Source: Erythrobacter insulae (GTDB lineage: Bacteria; Pseudomonadota; Alphaproteobacteria; Sphingomonadales; Sphingomonadaceae). From it: DNA of 64,000 bases. Below the pieces are notes generated by a model. That model was not told where the DNA came from and did not search any database. It worked only from the letters and a program-made list of their open reading frames with translations. The position numbers and the translations under genes are program-made. Below, in pieces: positions 37,178-45,594 of the stretch. The stretch covers positions 186,001 to 250,000 of the forward strand of contig NZ_VHJK01000001.1 in assembly GCF_007004095.1 (NCBI RefSeq), read 5' to 3'. Numbering within the stretch: position 1 is the stretch's first letter; each line of letters opens with the position of its first letter.

Positions 37178-38851
37178 ATGACCGCCGCCGCCACACCGGC
37201 AAGGATACCTGAGCGCACCGGCCTATCGCTGCCGGCGGCGAGTTCGGCCGTGTGGCTATATGCGCTTGTCGGCGTGCTGGCGGCGATGCACTTGTCTTCC
37301 GCTTTGGGCAGGTCTGTAAACTGGGACGAGTTCTGGTTTTATAGCCAGGTCGAAACCGTCGCACGCGGAGAATTCATTCAGCCGCTGCAAACGATCCACA
37401 CCCGCTTTTTCGCATGGTGGCTGCCCGCTATGCCCGGCAGCGAAATCGACCACATCATCATTGCCCGGCTCACCATGTTTGTGTGCCTGGCAATCACCGC
37501 TCTGGGCATTATGCTGACAGCGGAAAAGTTTTCAGACCGCCGCACAGCATTGATTGCAGTCGGAGCCTATTTGGGCGCAGGTTTTGTGCTGCAACATGGC
37601 AGCGCTTTCCGCGTGGACCCCATTGTTGCCGCGTGTCTGACAATCGGCCTTGCCATCGCCGCCCGAACGCAGCTTAAACTGCCAGCTATCCTTGCCCTGG
37701 GTGCGCTTATTGGGCTTGCCGGCATGGTTACGATAAAATTCGTGCTGTGGGCTCCCGCCTTTGCCGGAATCGCGCTGTATCGCTGGGATGAGGAAGGGTT
37801 CGACTGGCGTTACCCGCTTCGTTGGATCGCCGCCGGTGTCACGGCAATCGCAGTGTTCGCCGCATTGTACGCCCTTCATTCCGCCGGAGCAGCCGAGCAA
37901 GCCACCCAATCGGCGAGCGGTACTTTGGGAAGTTCCGCTTCTCGCATGATCGGATTTCTGGACAATGTCCGTTTCGACATTGTTTCCAAAGGGGCTGTTA
38001 CAGCGCTGCCATTGCTGATCGCGGCGGCATTGGTCCCGTGGATCGTGCTGAAATCAAATGCCGGGGTTACCCGCCGGATAGCCATTATTGGCCTGTGGCT
38101 TCCGGTTCTGACACCGCTGTTTTACTACAATTCCTTCCCCTATTTCTACGTCTTCATTCTCCCTCCGGTCGCAGTAGCCTGCGCGTTCTCGCTGCCGGTG
38201 ATCACACAGCGATACGGAACTGCGCTGGTCGCCGCAGTGATTGCCTTAAGCGCGGCTGCGGTCTGGATTGTCGATGCGCGCGGGGTCACGGAAAAACAGA
38301 GAATTTTGGTTGATGCTGTCCATCAGGTGTTTCCCGATCCGGTCAATTATTTTGATTGCTGCGGGATGATCGCGCCTTTCCCAAAGGCGAACCATTTCCG
38401 CACGCAGTGGGGCGTCGATCAATACCTTTCCACCGGTCGCCCCGTCATGCTGGAGACGATGCAAGCCAAACCAGTTCCGCTGCTGGTCGATAACAATCGC
38501 GAATTCACCAGCGCTCTGCTCGGTATCAGAACGGATGTTTATCATCCTGATGATTTTGCCGCGTTACAGACCACTTTCGTCCGTCACTGGGGCGATATCT
38601 TTGTTGCCGGGCGCGATTTGGATGGCGGCGAGCAAGTGCAATGGGATGTGCTGGTGCCGGGCATCTACACCGTTAAAGGCGATGATCTGATCATTGGCCA
38701 AACCGTCTATTCCGATGGAGAGACAGTCACGCTGGATCGCGGCCAGACGCCCCTTGCCAATCCCGGACAATCAAAAACGCGGCTGATCTGGGGCGACAAT
38801 CTGCCGATTCCGGCGGCCAATTCTCCAGAAAAATATTGGACCGCCTTTTAA
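37178..38851 (+). CDS. Polytopic membrane protein, GT-C glycosyltransferase-like
   Basis: 557 residues, about ten to twelve transmembrane helices in the first 375 residues and a soluble C-terminal domain. The first extracytoplasmic loop has RSVNWDEFWF (D50 E51), like the catalytic acidic pair of the PMT/ArnT family of polyprenyl-phosphate-sugar dependent transferases. The C-terminal part is unlike any domain I recognise. It directly follows a GT2 that would make the donor, so it probably transfers a sugar on the periplasmic face. The annotation is based on topology and context rather than close similarity. Confidence 0.65.
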   Translation: MTAAATPARIPERTGLSLPAASSAVWLYALVGVLAAMHLSSALGRSVNWDEFWFYSQVETVARGEFIQPLQTIHTRFFAWWLPAMPGSEIDHIIIARLTMFVCLAITALGIMLTAEKFSDRRTALIAVGAYLGAGFVLQHGSAFRVDPIVAACLTIGLAIAARTQLKLPAILALGALIGLAGMVTIKFVLWAPAFAGIALYRWDEEGFDWRYPLRWIAAGVTAIAVFAALYALHSAGAAEQATQSASGTLGSSASRMIGFLDNVRFDIVSKGAVTALPLLIAAALVPWIVLKSNAGVTRRIAIIGLWLPVLTPLFYYNSFPYFYVFILPPVAVACAFSLPVITQRYGTALVAAVIALSAAAVWIVDARGVTEKQRILVDAVHQVFPDPVNYFDCCGMIAPFPKANHFRTQWGVDQYLSTGRPVMLETMQAKPVPLLVDNNREFTSALLGIRTDVYHPDDFAALQTTFVRHWGDIFVAGRDLDGGEQVQWDVLVPGIYTVKGDDLIIGQTVYSDGETVTLDRGQTPLANPGQSKTRLIWGDNLPIPAANSPEKYWTAF

Positions 38852-38860
38852 GGATAGCCC

Positions 38861-39661
38861 ATGACCACTCGACCAATGGATACATTCAAAGATCAGGCCT
38901 CCGGCCAAGAGCCGCGGCAAAGCCAGCGCACCCTACCCCCGCTTACGCCTAATGCGTCTTTGCGCTGGGATGTGCTTTCACGGTTGCTGCCAGCGAAAGT
39001 CGGCGAGGTATTGGAAGTCGGCTGCGGCCGCGGCGCAGCAGCCGCGCGCATCGCTCAGCGCGCCAGCCGCTATGTCGCGGTAGAGCCTGACGATCAGAGT
39101 TTCGCGGTCGCAAAAGAGAACCTGCGCGGCATCGCCACGGTCCACAATTGCATGAGCTTCGAGCTGCCCGGCTCCGATACTTTCGACACGATCTGCGCGT
39201 TCGAAGTGCTTGAACATATCGAAGATGACGCTGGTGCCCTGCAGGAATGGCGAGCAAAACTGCGCGCTGGCGGCCATCTGGTTCTGAGTGTGCCTGGATG
39301 GCAGGATCGTTTCGCAGCGGCAGATCACATCGCCGGTCATTTCCGGCGCTATGATCCCGCACAGCTCAAGGCCCGGCTCGAAGAAGCAGGCTTTGTCGAT
39401 GTGCATGTTGAGGCATACGGCGCACCGGCAGGATACCTGCTCGAGGCATTCCGCAATTACGCAGCCAAGAAACTGCTGGCTGATGGCGCGCAAGACCTCG
39501 ACATTGCCGAACGCACTGCTGGGTCAGGCCGTCTGTTTCAACCAAATCGCGGATTTACCGGAGTGGTCACTGCCACGCTGGCCCGCCCGATGGTTTGGGC
39601 CCAGCGGCTGTTCAAAGGCCGCGGCGTTGGCCTCGTCGCCCGTGCGCGCCTGCCTGAATGA
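38861..39661 (+). CDS. Class I SAM-dependent methyltransferase
   Basis: A 266-residue soluble methyltransferase. Motif I is VLEVGCGRGAAA (50-61), the acidic end is YVAVEPDDQSF, motif II reads FDTICAFEVLEHIEDD and motif III HLVLSVPGWQDRF. The HIAGHFRRYDPAQL segment occurs in methyltransferases of surface-glycan clusters. It sits between the GT-C-like protein and the flippase-like gene, overlapping the latter by four bases, so it probably methylates a glycan or lipid intermediate. Confidence 0.85.
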   Translation: MTTRPMDTFKDQASGQEPRQSQRTLPPLTPNASLRWDVLSRLLPAKVGEVLEVGCGRGAAAARIAQRASRYVAVEPDDQSFAVAKENLRGIATVHNCMSFELPGSDTFDTICAFEVLEHIEDDAGALQEWRAKLRAGGHLVLSVPGWQDRFAAADHIAGHFRRYDPAQLKARLEEAGFVDVHVEAYGAPAGYLLEAFRNYAAKKLLADGAQDLDIAERTAGSGRLFQPNRGFTGVVTATLARPMVWAQRLFKGRGVGLVARARLPE

Positions 39662-40614
39662 CACAGGTCCAGACTTCTGATGCAGCACCGCACAGCGGAG
39701 CTTTTGCGTGGAAGTCTGCGGCCCGCGCGCTTTTCCTGACAGCGGCACTCGTCGGTGGCGCAATGTTGCTGGCTCGGGAATGGGATGGCATCGCCGCCGC
39801 CCTTGCCGATGCCAATTTCGGATTGATCGCTCTGGCATTGCTGGCTGCAATTATTAACGTGGTCCTTACCGGCGTTTCATGGCGTGTCCTATTGATGGAT
39901 GCGCCCGTAAATCTGTCACTGCCCCAGTCTGCGAATATCTTTTTCCTTGGCCAGATTGGCAAATATCTGCCCGGCACAGTCTGGTCCTTTCTCGCTTCGG
40001 GAGAGCTTGCCAAACGTGCCGGTTTCCCGCGCAGCGCCGCCATGTCCAGTTTGCTGCTTGCACTGATGATCGGGGTCGGTTCGGGCATTGCCATCGCTCT
40101 GTTACTCGTCCCGCAAACGTTGGGTTATTTGCCGGACAGTCCAATCCTCCTGGCCGCAGGCGGCATGGCATCATTGCTTTTGGGATTTCCCAAAGTGCGC
40201 AGCTTTTTGCTCAGGATCGCACAGATAGACTTCAATGTGCCGCTCGGCTCTCTTCTGCTATCGGCGGTTGTTGCCGCGCTCGCGTGGTTATTTGCCGGAG
40301 CCCAGATTGTCCTGTTGTCGCAATCAATCGGCGCAGGGTACGGATGGTCTGACATTTTATCGGCCACTGGTGCCTATGCGTTTGCATGGGTCGCCGGTTT
40401 CCTCGTGATTATCGCGCCCGCTGGCCTTGGTGCGCGCGAAGGCGGTCTGATCCTTGTCCTGTCAGTGAGCATGGGCTTGGCACAGGCTTCTGCTGTCGTT
40501 TTGTTGTCCCGGCTTGTTGTGACGCTTGCAGACTTTATCTGCGCGGGCATTGCGGCCGCTATGCCCCAGCCTCAAGCCGTTTCATCAGACGCGCCGCACC
40601 CGCATCAGGGCTGA
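39658..40614 (+). CDS. Lysylphosphatidylglycerol synthase TM-family (flippase-like) protein
   Basis: A 318-residue inner-membrane protein with about eight helices, matching the UPF0104 / LPG_synthase_TM family. The signature NIFFLGQIGKYLPGTVWSFLASGELAKRAG is near residue 85, and IIAPAGLGAREGGLILVL near 258. Members flip or modify lipids, often next to glycosyltransferases. It overlaps the methyltransferase gene by four bases (ATGA). Its last 56 bases overlap the end of the convergent GT4 gene. Confidence 0.85.
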   Translation: MTQVQTSDAAPHSGAFAWKSAARALFLTAALVGGAMLLAREWDGIAAALADANFGLIALALLAAIINVVLTGVSWRVLLMDAPVNLSLPQSANIFFLGQIGKYLPGTVWSFLASGELAKRAGFPRSAAMSSLLLALMIGVGSGIAIALLLVPQTLGYLPDSPILLAAGGMASLLLGFPKVRSFLLRIAQIDFNVPLGSLLLSAVVAALAWLFAGAQIVLLSQSIGAGYGWSDILSATGAYAFAWVAGFLVIIAPAGLGAREGGLILVLSVSMGLAQASAVVLLSRLVVTLADFICAGIAAAMPQPQAVSSDAPHPHQG

Positions 40615-41692
40615 GGGCTTTCAGTGATTCTTCAGGCAGCGGCGCCAAAGCCGATCGGTTCGCCAATGCGGCCTCAACCGCCATGGCCAAAGCGTCTGGA
40701 TCATCAGCGGGGACCGTGCGCAAAGCCGCGGGAAAATCGCTTGCAAGAGTGTCAACCGCGGGGCTGGCTCGTGTGATGACCGTTTTACCAACGGCCAATT
40801 GCTGAAACAGTTTGTTCGGGATGACGCGCGCAGCCTTATCAGACGCGCTGAAAACACCGAGGCAGATATCTGCGCGGGCAATCACCGAAGGGAGGCGGTC
40901 GTATTCGACCCACTCGATCCATTCGATCGCGCTGCCATCATCACTCTGGATGGTCTGTCGCATAACCGGTTCTAATTGACCGCGCCCGATGATGACCCAG
41001 CGCGCGCCCATGGTCCGGGCGCGTTTCGCGGCCTCGATAATGGTGGGTACGCCGTGCAGCGGTATCAATTGGCCATAGAACAAGATGATCGGGCGATCAT
41101 CGCGTGGACCGAGCAGATCTTCGACCGGGTCATTTTGGGCTGAAGGTGCGAAATGGTTTTCCGCGCCGACCAGAACAGTCTCAAACCGGTCCCGGTCCAA
41201 TCCGAACTCGCGCGCGAAATAATCACCATGGCTGTCGGTATCGACAAGGACGATATCGGCGAGCCGCAAACCCATCCGCTCAAACTGCCAGATCAATTTC
41301 GCCAGAACCCCGCCTGTTTTCACAAGCCCGCGATCCACCGCGATCGTATCGTAAATCGGCAGAAAGGCATCAAGCACCACCGTGCGGCCCAACATCCGGG
41401 CAAGCGGGCCGATCAGATAAATCTCGATAACACCGGGATAGGGAAGCAGGACGGCGGTGCCTTTCGCACTGCGCAGCAACCGCCACAAGGCACGCGGATA
41501 ACCCAGCAGCAATTTCGCCAGAACTTTGAGAAATGCGGTTTTGGAGGGGATATTGGTCTGCGGGACGTCTTCCCATCCAGAAACGTGAATTTCCTGCGCC
41601 AAAGCGCCCTGCCGCCGCAAAGCCTCGATCAGCAAACGGACACGCGGTTTACGCGTATCATAGCCTCCGAATACGATGATTTTTGCAGCCAT
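40559..41692 (-). CDS. Family 4 glycosyltransferase
   Basis: A 377-residue GT-B enzyme. The N-terminal domain begins KIIVFGGYDTRKPRVRLLIEAL; the donor half has ILFYGQLIPLHGVPTIIEAAK, WVIIGRGQLEPVMR and the nucleotide-sugar site DICLGVFSASDKAARVIPNKLFQQLAVGKTVITRAS. An E-x7-E type motif is not strict here. It faces the other glycan genes and overlaps the 3' end of the flippase-like gene by 56 bases, which supports a shared pathway. Acceptor unknown. Confidence 0.88.
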   Translation of the reverse strand: MAAKIIVFGGYDTRKPRVRLLIEALRRQGALAQEIHVSGWEDVPQTNIPSKTAFLKVLAKLLLGYPRALWRLLRSAKGTAVLLPYPGVIEIYLIGPLARMLGRTVVLDAFLPIYDTIAVDRGLVKTGGVLAKLIWQFERMGLRLADIVLVDTDSHGDYFAREFGLDRDRFETVLVGAENHFAPSAQNDPVEDLLGPRDDRPIILFYGQLIPLHGVPTIIEAAKRARTMGARWVIIGRGQLEPVMRQTIQSDDGSAIEWIEWVEYDRLPSVIARADICLGVFSASDKAARVIPNKLFQQLAVGKTVITRASPAVDTLASDFPAALRTVPADDPDALAMAVEAALANRSALAPLPEESLKALSPDAGAARLMKRLEAGA

Positions 41693-41976
41693 GTTCGAAA
41701 TGAAACCTGAATGAAAGACAATGCGGGCTAACTTTAGATGCGAAGGCGATCACGGCGCAATTGCACCGCGCAAATGGATCGTGGGCAAACCACCTGCGCT
41801 TCGGGCATCTCCCGCTTGATCCTGTGCTCGGCTGCTGGTGTCACGAAAGCCTGCAAGTTCCTGCCGGACTTTAGGAAAAAAATAAGGTTTCCGATTTATT
41901 CACCAAACTTCGAGAGGCGCTGTTCGTTCTAGTTGAGCAGTGCACTGATTAAGATTTTTGTCCTCGGGGGCCTGGA

Positions 41977-43506
41977 ATGAGCGCATTCGGTAAAAAAGGT
42001 GGCGGAAGCATGAAATCGGGTGGACGCCCCGCTTTCGGCGTGGCGCGGCCTATGAAAAGCGGCAGCAATTCCGGTGAAGATGCCAAGGGTGGTGAGCAAT
42101 TCCCACCTTTGCCCAAAGAAGACAGCACGCCCAAACCCGAAGCTGCACCAAAGAGAAGCCATAAGCCTGCGAGCACCGCCGATGCGATGGATCGCCTTAG
42201 CGAGCGCATGAACGCGGTCCATGTTCAGGAAGAACAAGGCGGATTCGAAGCCAGCGTCCACAAGATCAAAGAACAGGTTCTGCCGCGGCTGCTGGAACGG
42301 GTCGATCCCGAAGCGGCTGCGACGCTTTCCAAAGAAGAGCTGTCGGAAGAATTTCGCCCGATTATCATGGAAGTTCTGGCCGAACTGAAGGTCACGTTGA
42401 ACCGCCGCGAGCAATTCGCGCTTGAAAAGGTTCTGATTGACGAACTGCTTGGATTTGGACCGCTCGAAGAACTGCTGAATGATCCGGATGTGTCCGACAT
42501 CATGGTGAACGGCCCAGATCAAACCTATATCGAGAAAAAGGGTAAGCTGACGATCGCGCCGATTAAGTTCCGCGATGAACAGCATCTGTTCCAGATTGCC
42601 CAGCGCATCGTGAACCAGGTTGGCCGCCGGGTCGACCAGACCACACCGCTGGCCGATGCTCGTTTGAAAGACGGTAGCCGTGTGAACGTCATCGTTCCGC
42701 CGCTATCCCTGCGCGGCACCGCGATCTCCATTCGTAAATTCTCCGAAAAGCCGATTACGCTCGACATGCTCAAAGACTTTGGTTCGATGAGCGACAAGAT
42801 GTGTACCGCGTTGAAAATTGCGGGCGCTTGCCGGATGAACATCGTTATCTCAGGCGGTACCGGTTCGGGTAAAACAACCATGCTTAACGCCCTGTCGAAA
42901 ATGATCGACCCGGGTGAGCGCGTTCTCACCATTGAGGATGCTGCCGAACTTCGTCTGCAACAGCCTCACTGGCTGCCGCTGGAAACGCGCCCGCCGAACC
43001 TCGAAGGCCAAGGCGCAATTACGATCGGCGACCTTGTGAAGAACGCTCTGCGTATGCGACCTGACCGGATTATTCTGGGCGAGATTCGCGGCGCGGAATG
43101 TTTCGATCTTCTCGCCGCGATGAACACCGGCCACGATGGCTCGATGTGTACCCTTCACGCCAACAGCCCGCGCGAATGTCTTGGCCGTATGGAAAACATG
43201 ATTTTGATGGGCGACATCAAGATCCCGAAACAGGCCATTTCAACGCAAATCGCGGAATCGGTCGATATCATCGTACAGGTCAAACGCCTGCGCGATGGTT
43301 CACGCCGCACCACTGACATAACCGAGGTGATCGGAATGGAAGGCGATGTGATCGTGACCCAGAACCTGTTCAAGTTCGAATATCTGGACGAAAGCGACGA
43401 CGGCAAGATCATCGGTGAATTCCGTGCCTCGGGTCTGCGTCCCTACACGCTGGAAAAAGCGCGCCAATACGGGTTTGATCAGGCCTATCTGGAGGCGTGT
43501 CTGTAA
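41977..43506 (+). CDS. cpaF: CpaF/TadA-type pilus assembly ATPase
   Basis: A 509-residue hexameric secretion ATPase of the Tad/Flp pilus type. An unstructured Gly/Ser/Lys/Pro N-terminus (1-70) is followed by the N-terminal domain (85-200) and the ATPase core: Walker A GGTGSGKT at 293-300, the Asp box ERVLTIEDAAELRL, Walker B-like DRIILGEIRGAECFDLL and the His box GHDGSMCTLHANSP. It stands alone: no cpaA-E, tadB or tadC gene lies within several kb on either side. Its 3' end is followed by a short GC palindrome (43515-43530) without T run. The 284 bases before it show no gene. Confidence 0.93.
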   Translation: MSAFGKKGGGSMKSGGRPAFGVARPMKSGSNSGEDAKGGEQFPPLPKEDSTPKPEAAPKRSHKPASTADAMDRLSERMNAVHVQEEQGGFEASVHKIKEQVLPRLLERVDPEAAATLSKEELSEEFRPIIMEVLAELKVTLNRREQFALEKVLIDELLGFGPLEELLNDPDVSDIMVNGPDQTYIEKKGKLTIAPIKFRDEQHLFQIAQRIVNQVGRRVDQTTPLADARLKDGSRVNVIVPPLSLRGTAISIRKFSEKPITLDMLKDFGSMSDKMCTALKIAGACRMNIVISGGTGSGKTTMLNALSKMIDPGERVLTIEDAAELRLQQPHWLPLETRPPNLEGQGAITIGDLVKNALRMRPDRIILGEIRGAECFDLLAAMNTGHDGSMCTLHANSPRECLGRMENMILMGDIKIPKQAISTQIAESVDIIVQVKRLRDGSRRTTDITEVIGMEGDVIVTQNLFKFEYLDESDDGKIIGEFRASGLRPYTLEKARQYGFDQAYLEACL

Positions 43507-43546
43507 CACGCTTTGCGCGCCTTGGCGCGCAGCAAGCCGAACAGGC

Positions 43547-43813
43547 TTACACCAGACTCCCCAAAACAACCGGCAGGCTCATCGCGAGGCACCCGCCGCC
43601 AATAATCGCGCAGAGAACGAATAAGGTCGTCCAAGGCATAAAACCGACCCGTTCCAAGCGCGAGACATCGCGTTTTTTGCTGCGGCGGCGCTCCATAAGC
43701 GCGCAAAAGCCTGCGAACAGCCAAAATCCACCGCCAACAATGGCAAGTTGAGCCGCATCGCTCAGCAATTCAAACTGGATCCACAGATATGCCACGTCTG
43801 CGCATGTAAACAT
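43547..43813 (-). CDS. Small conserved membrane protein, unknown function
   Basis: An 88-residue protein with two predicted helices, one before and one after a basic loop. The loop reads ERRRSKKRDVSRLERVGFMPWTTLFVL; the ERVG-PWT pattern resembles small sphingomonad inner-membrane proteins I recall. ATG 43813 gives a start that clears the divergent EamA gene by 47 bases. It converges on cpaF with a 40-base gap. Confidence is moderate because it is short. Confidence 0.55.
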   Translation of the reverse strand: MFTCADVAYLWIQFELLSDAAQLAIVGGGFWLFAGFCALMERRRSKKRDVSRLERVGFMPWTTLFVLCAIIGGGCLAMSLPVVLGSLV

Positions 43814-43860
43814 GCTTGGCGCTTGCGCAAATCCCGGCTGCGGCGTAAAGCCCGCCAGTA

Positions 43861-44781
43861 ATGGATGGATCAGTCGCCCGCCCTCGCCCACTGCTCGCTC
43901 TGGGCGTTCGCTTGCTTACCGCGGGCACGCTTGCGACCATGGCAATGCTTGTAAAGCTCGCCGGAGATCAAGGCGTCCATCTGGCGGAGCTGATTTTCTG
44001 GCGGCAAGCCATCATGGCTGTCTGCGTGATCGCGTTGCTCGCCGTCTGGGGCAAACTCGCCACTGTTAAAACAAAGCGGCTTAATGCCCATATGCGCCGC
44101 GCATTATACGGCATCACGGGTATGTTTTTTGTCTACGGCGCAGTGATGTTACTGCCCCTGCCAGAGGCAACCGCGATCAGTTTTACCGCGCCGTTCTTTG
44201 CCGTCATGATCTCTGTTCTGTTTTTTGGCGAGAGCGTCGGCAAATATCGATGGGGCGCGGTCGTGCTTGGCTTTGCAGGCGTCCTGCTTATTACGCAGCC
44301 AAGTTTTCTGGGTGGTAACAGCGATCTGGTTGATCCTGTAGGGGCGGCCATTGGCCTAATCGCAGCGATGCTGGTGTCGCTTATCAGTTTCCAGGTTCAG
44401 GATTTGAACAAAACCGAACAACCATGGAGCATTGTATTCTGGTTTGCCGCTTTAACCACCCCTCTTACGCTAATTGCGATGCCATTTGTGTATCAGCCGC
44501 ATAGCCAGGAAACGTGGCTGATCATCGTTGCGATGGCGCTATGCGGGGCGCTGGGTCAGATATTGCTGACCACCTCGCTGCGGTTCGGTTCGGCAGCGGT
44601 CATCTTGCTGATGGATTACACATCGCTGCTGTGGGCGACATGGTACGGCTATACCGTTTTCGATCAATCACCTGGTACCGGACTTTGGCTGGGTGCGCCG
44701 TTGATCATCGGAGCCGGCGTTTTGATCGCATGGCGCGAAAGGCAGCTCGCCCGAAACAAAGCTCAACCCATCGCAGACTAG
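43861..44781 (+). CDS. EamA/DMT family transporter
   Basis: A 306-residue ten-helix transporter. The first EamA repeat has LLPLPEATAISFTAPFFAVMISVLFFGESVG and the second LMDYTSLLWATWYGYTVFDQSPG. It is a different member from the one at 35 kb; the two share only the family pattern. A weak ribosome site precedes ATG 43861. Substrate unknown. It stands 57 bases before the entericidin-like gene. Confidence 0.88.
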   Translation: MDGSVARPRPLLALGVRLLTAGTLATMAMLVKLAGDQGVHLAELIFWRQAIMAVCVIALLAVWGKLATVKTKRLNAHMRRALYGITGMFFVYGAVMLLPLPEATAISFTAPFFAVMISVLFFGESVGKYRWGAVVLGFAGVLLITQPSFLGGNSDLVDPVGAAIGLIAAMLVSLISFQVQDLNKTEQPWSIVFWFAALTTPLTLIAMPFVYQPHSQETWLIIVAMALCGALGQILLTTSLRFGSAAVILLMDYTSLLWATWYGYTVFDQSPGTGLWLGAPLIIGAGVLIAWRERQLARNKAQPIAD

Positions 44782-44837
44782 GCGCGTCGCCGATTTGAAG
44801 GCATAAGTACCAGACACAGCTTTTTGGAAAGATAAAT

Positions 44838-44969
44838 ATGATCCGCAAAACCATTATCGCCGCCGCCCTTGCTGCTTTGTCTTTGACGTCGACCGCTTGC
44901 AACACGGTCAAAGGTCTTGGCGATGATATTAAATCCGTTGGTGAAGCAGGCGAAGACGCGATTGATTAA
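44838..44969 (+). CDS. Entericidin-like small lipoprotein
   Basis: A 43-residue microprotein. It begins MIRKTIIAAALAALSLTSTA, then has a lipobox (TSTAC, Cys21) and the mature sequence CNTVKGLGDDIKSVGEAGED, which fits the entericidin A/B family signature (CNTxxGxGxDI). It would be lipidated and lie in the membrane. GGAAAG precedes the ATG by ten bases. Entericidins act as toxin/antidote in E. coli; in alphaproteobacteria the family is common and its role is unclear. It is short but its structure is unambiguous. Confidence 0.85.
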   Translation: MIRKTIIAAALAALSLTSTACNTVKGLGDDIKSVGEAGEDAID

Positions 44970-44978
44970 TTCGCGCGC

Positions 44979-45578
44979 CTAATCGCGGCGATAGACCAAG
45001 ATCAGATTATTGGCCGGCATCACATGGCGCGCAGCGCGCGTCATGCCGTATTTCTGCGCAACGCTGTCCAATTTTTCAACATCCCGAATTCCCCAATCGG
45101 GATTGCGTGCGCGCAGGCCGGCGTCGAAATCAACATTGGACGCTGCTGGCTGTGTCTGCTGCTCAAAAAATGGGCCGTACAGGATCAGCGGCAAGCCTTT
45201 GCCGCCCAAGATTCGGGCAGCACCGGCAAACAATCCCTCCGTCGCATCCCACGGGCTGATATGCACCATGTTGATGCACAAAATTGCATCAGCATTTTTC
45301 ACTTCCCAAGACTCTGGGCGGGCCGCGTCAATTACCGTGGGGAAACGCAAATTTGGGGCCGCGCTTTCCTCGCGCCACTGGATGATCGATGCGAGCGCAT
45401 CTTTGACGCAATCGCTCGGCTGCCAATCAAGTGCAGGAAATTGCTCCGCGAAATAGACCGCGTGTTCGCCCGATCCGCTCGCAATTTCAAGCACAGTGCC
45501 GGTTTCCGGCAGTTCTTGAACAAGCACCGCAGCAATAGCGTCCCGATTACGCTGCGTTGCAGGTGCGTATTTCTTCAT
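44979..45578 (-). CDS. DUF938 family SAM-dependent methyltransferase
   Basis: A 199-residue protein of the DUF938 family. The N-terminal KYAPATQRNRDAIAAVL, motif I TVLEIASGSGEHAVYFAEQFP, NADAILCINMVHISPWDATEGLFAGA and the terminal MPANNLILVYRR are typical. ATG 45578 is preferred to a GTG three codons earlier. It is nine bases from the entericidin-like gene (convergent) and 16 bases downstream of the acyl-CoA ligase gene on the same strand. Substrate is unknown. Confidence 0.85.
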   Translation of the reverse strand: MKKYAPATQRNRDAIAAVLVQELPETGTVLEIASGSGEHAVYFAEQFPALDWQPSDCVKDALASIIQWREESAAPNLRFPTVIDAARPESWEVKNADAILCINMVHISPWDATEGLFAGAARILGGKGLPLILYGPFFEQQTQPAASNVDFDAGLRARNPDWGIRDVEKLDSVAQKYGMTRAARHVMPANNLILVYRRD

Positions 45579-45594
45579 GCTTTGCACAGTGTGT

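Noticed and set aside
41738..41932. 64-residue frame between the GT4 and cpaF genes
   Set aside because: Cys/Arg-rich, no ribosome site, no likeness to known proteins; treated as intergenic.
43515..43530. GCGCGC-CTTG-GCGCGC palindrome 9 bases after cpaF
   Set aside because: Short stem with no T run; in this base composition such palindromes are common, so it is not called a terminator.
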